Shown here in pieces: positions 21,102 through 21,385 of a stretch of 21,385 bases of DNA; position 1 is the first letter of the stretch, and each line of letters opens with the position of its first letter. Both the position numbers and the translations under genes were made by a program. The stretch is from assembly GCA_003498085.1 (NCBI GenBank), contig DNCM01000109.1, positions 1 through 21,385 of the forward strand, read 5' to 3'. The stretch comes from a bacterium (GTDB lineage Bacteria > UBA9089 > UBA9088). A model generated the notes under the pieces. That model saw only the letters and a list, made by a program, of their open reading frames with translations, was not told the DNA's origin and ran no database searches.

Positions 21102-21385
21102 CTTAAAAAATATTCTTTAGAGATCTCCCTATGTATTTTCAACCAGATAGAGTGGAAAAATTGGTGTCGATCTTCATCCGAAATCTTATCCTTCTTAAAG
21201 AAACTTATAATGTCTTGAAGAATAGCTTCTTTTTTTGAATCGTAGGGAGTAGAAGTATCTTGAAGAGAACAAAGTAACTTCTTAAACTTATCATTTTTGA
21301 GGAGTTCAATAAATTGCGATAAAGCATTCAAAAAATCATTTTTTTTATTTTGAGCTAAATTTCGCAAGCTATCTAATTTTAATAA
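21098..21385 (-). CDS. C-terminal part of an unknown protein, cut by the window edge
   Basis: The frame is open from the window edge to TGA at 21100-21098, 95 codons. The first usable start inside is a TTG at 21367, but the codons upstream of it are open too, so the gene probably begins outside the window. The protein is helical and Lys/Phe/Leu-rich (FLNALSQFIELLKNDKFKKL; DEDRHQFFHSIWLKI). No family is recognised. Its stop codon lies inside the TTGACA box of the next promoter. Confidence 0.5.
   Translation of the reverse strand, partial: LLKLDSLRNLAQNKKNDFLNALSQFIELLKNDKFKKLLCSLQDTSTPYDSKKEAILQDIISFFKKDKISDEDRHQFFHSIWLKIHREISKEYFLS

Noticed and set aside
1..21385. CRISPR arrays, insertion sequences, phage or defence genes
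   Set aside because: No regularly spaced repeats, no transposase or integrase motifs, and no Cas, restriction or toxin-antitoxin signatures on either strand.

Overview
The window is AT-rich, tightly packed bacterial DNA. The host is a diderm (Gram-negative type): it has lpxA for lipid A, a predicted outer-envelope lipoprotein with an M23 peptidase domain, and tatA/tatC. There is no 16S gene and I cannot name the phylum. The mix of house-keeping genes in unusual order, short intergenic gaps and probable leaderless promoters suggests an uncultured, possibly thermophilic lineage, but that is inference.

Layout. (1) 1-2981: a partial minus-strand gene, then tatA-tatC and a GT-C membrane glycosyltransferase on the plus strand. 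(2) 5858-2978, minus strand: a four-gene run (small membrane-anchored TPR-like protein, queH, coaBC, lpxA) with its own promoter and a strong Shine-Dalgarno; it converges on the glycosyltransferase with interlocked stop codons. (3) 5848-6393 minus: a flavodoxin-like oxidoreductase divergent from uvrB (6466-8439 plus). (4) 8444-8908 minus: an M23 lipoprotein divergent from a very short infB (8980-10470 plus), the two promoters sharing one palindromic -35 box. (5) 10515-13121 plus: an exported TPR protein and two membrane-anchored coiled-coil proteins that end in the same HTH-like tail; function unknown. (6) 13143-14637 plus: tRNA-Cys(GCA), tRNA-Val(GAC), glyQ and a cysteine-rich unknown gene. 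(7) 14638-14921: a gap with no clear gene. (8) 14922-17681 plus: rpmH-rnpA-yidD-tatD-gatB, all overlapping, with rnpA starting inside rpmH. (9) 21385-17696, minus strand: a partial unknown gene, a possible tiny ORF, pfkA, a sugar-nucleotide epimerase-like SDR and a radical SAM protein.

The points most worth following up are: an IF2 that begins directly at the G domain; at least five promoters whose -10 box lies 7-11 nt from the start codon, implying leaderless mRNAs; an rnpA that can only start inside rpmH, as described in Thermus; a CoaBC whose decarboxylase half lacks the usual His/Asn/Cys active-site residues; and the unknown TPR/coiled-coil/HTH cluster. No CRISPR array, intact insertion sequence, phage gene or defence system was seen.
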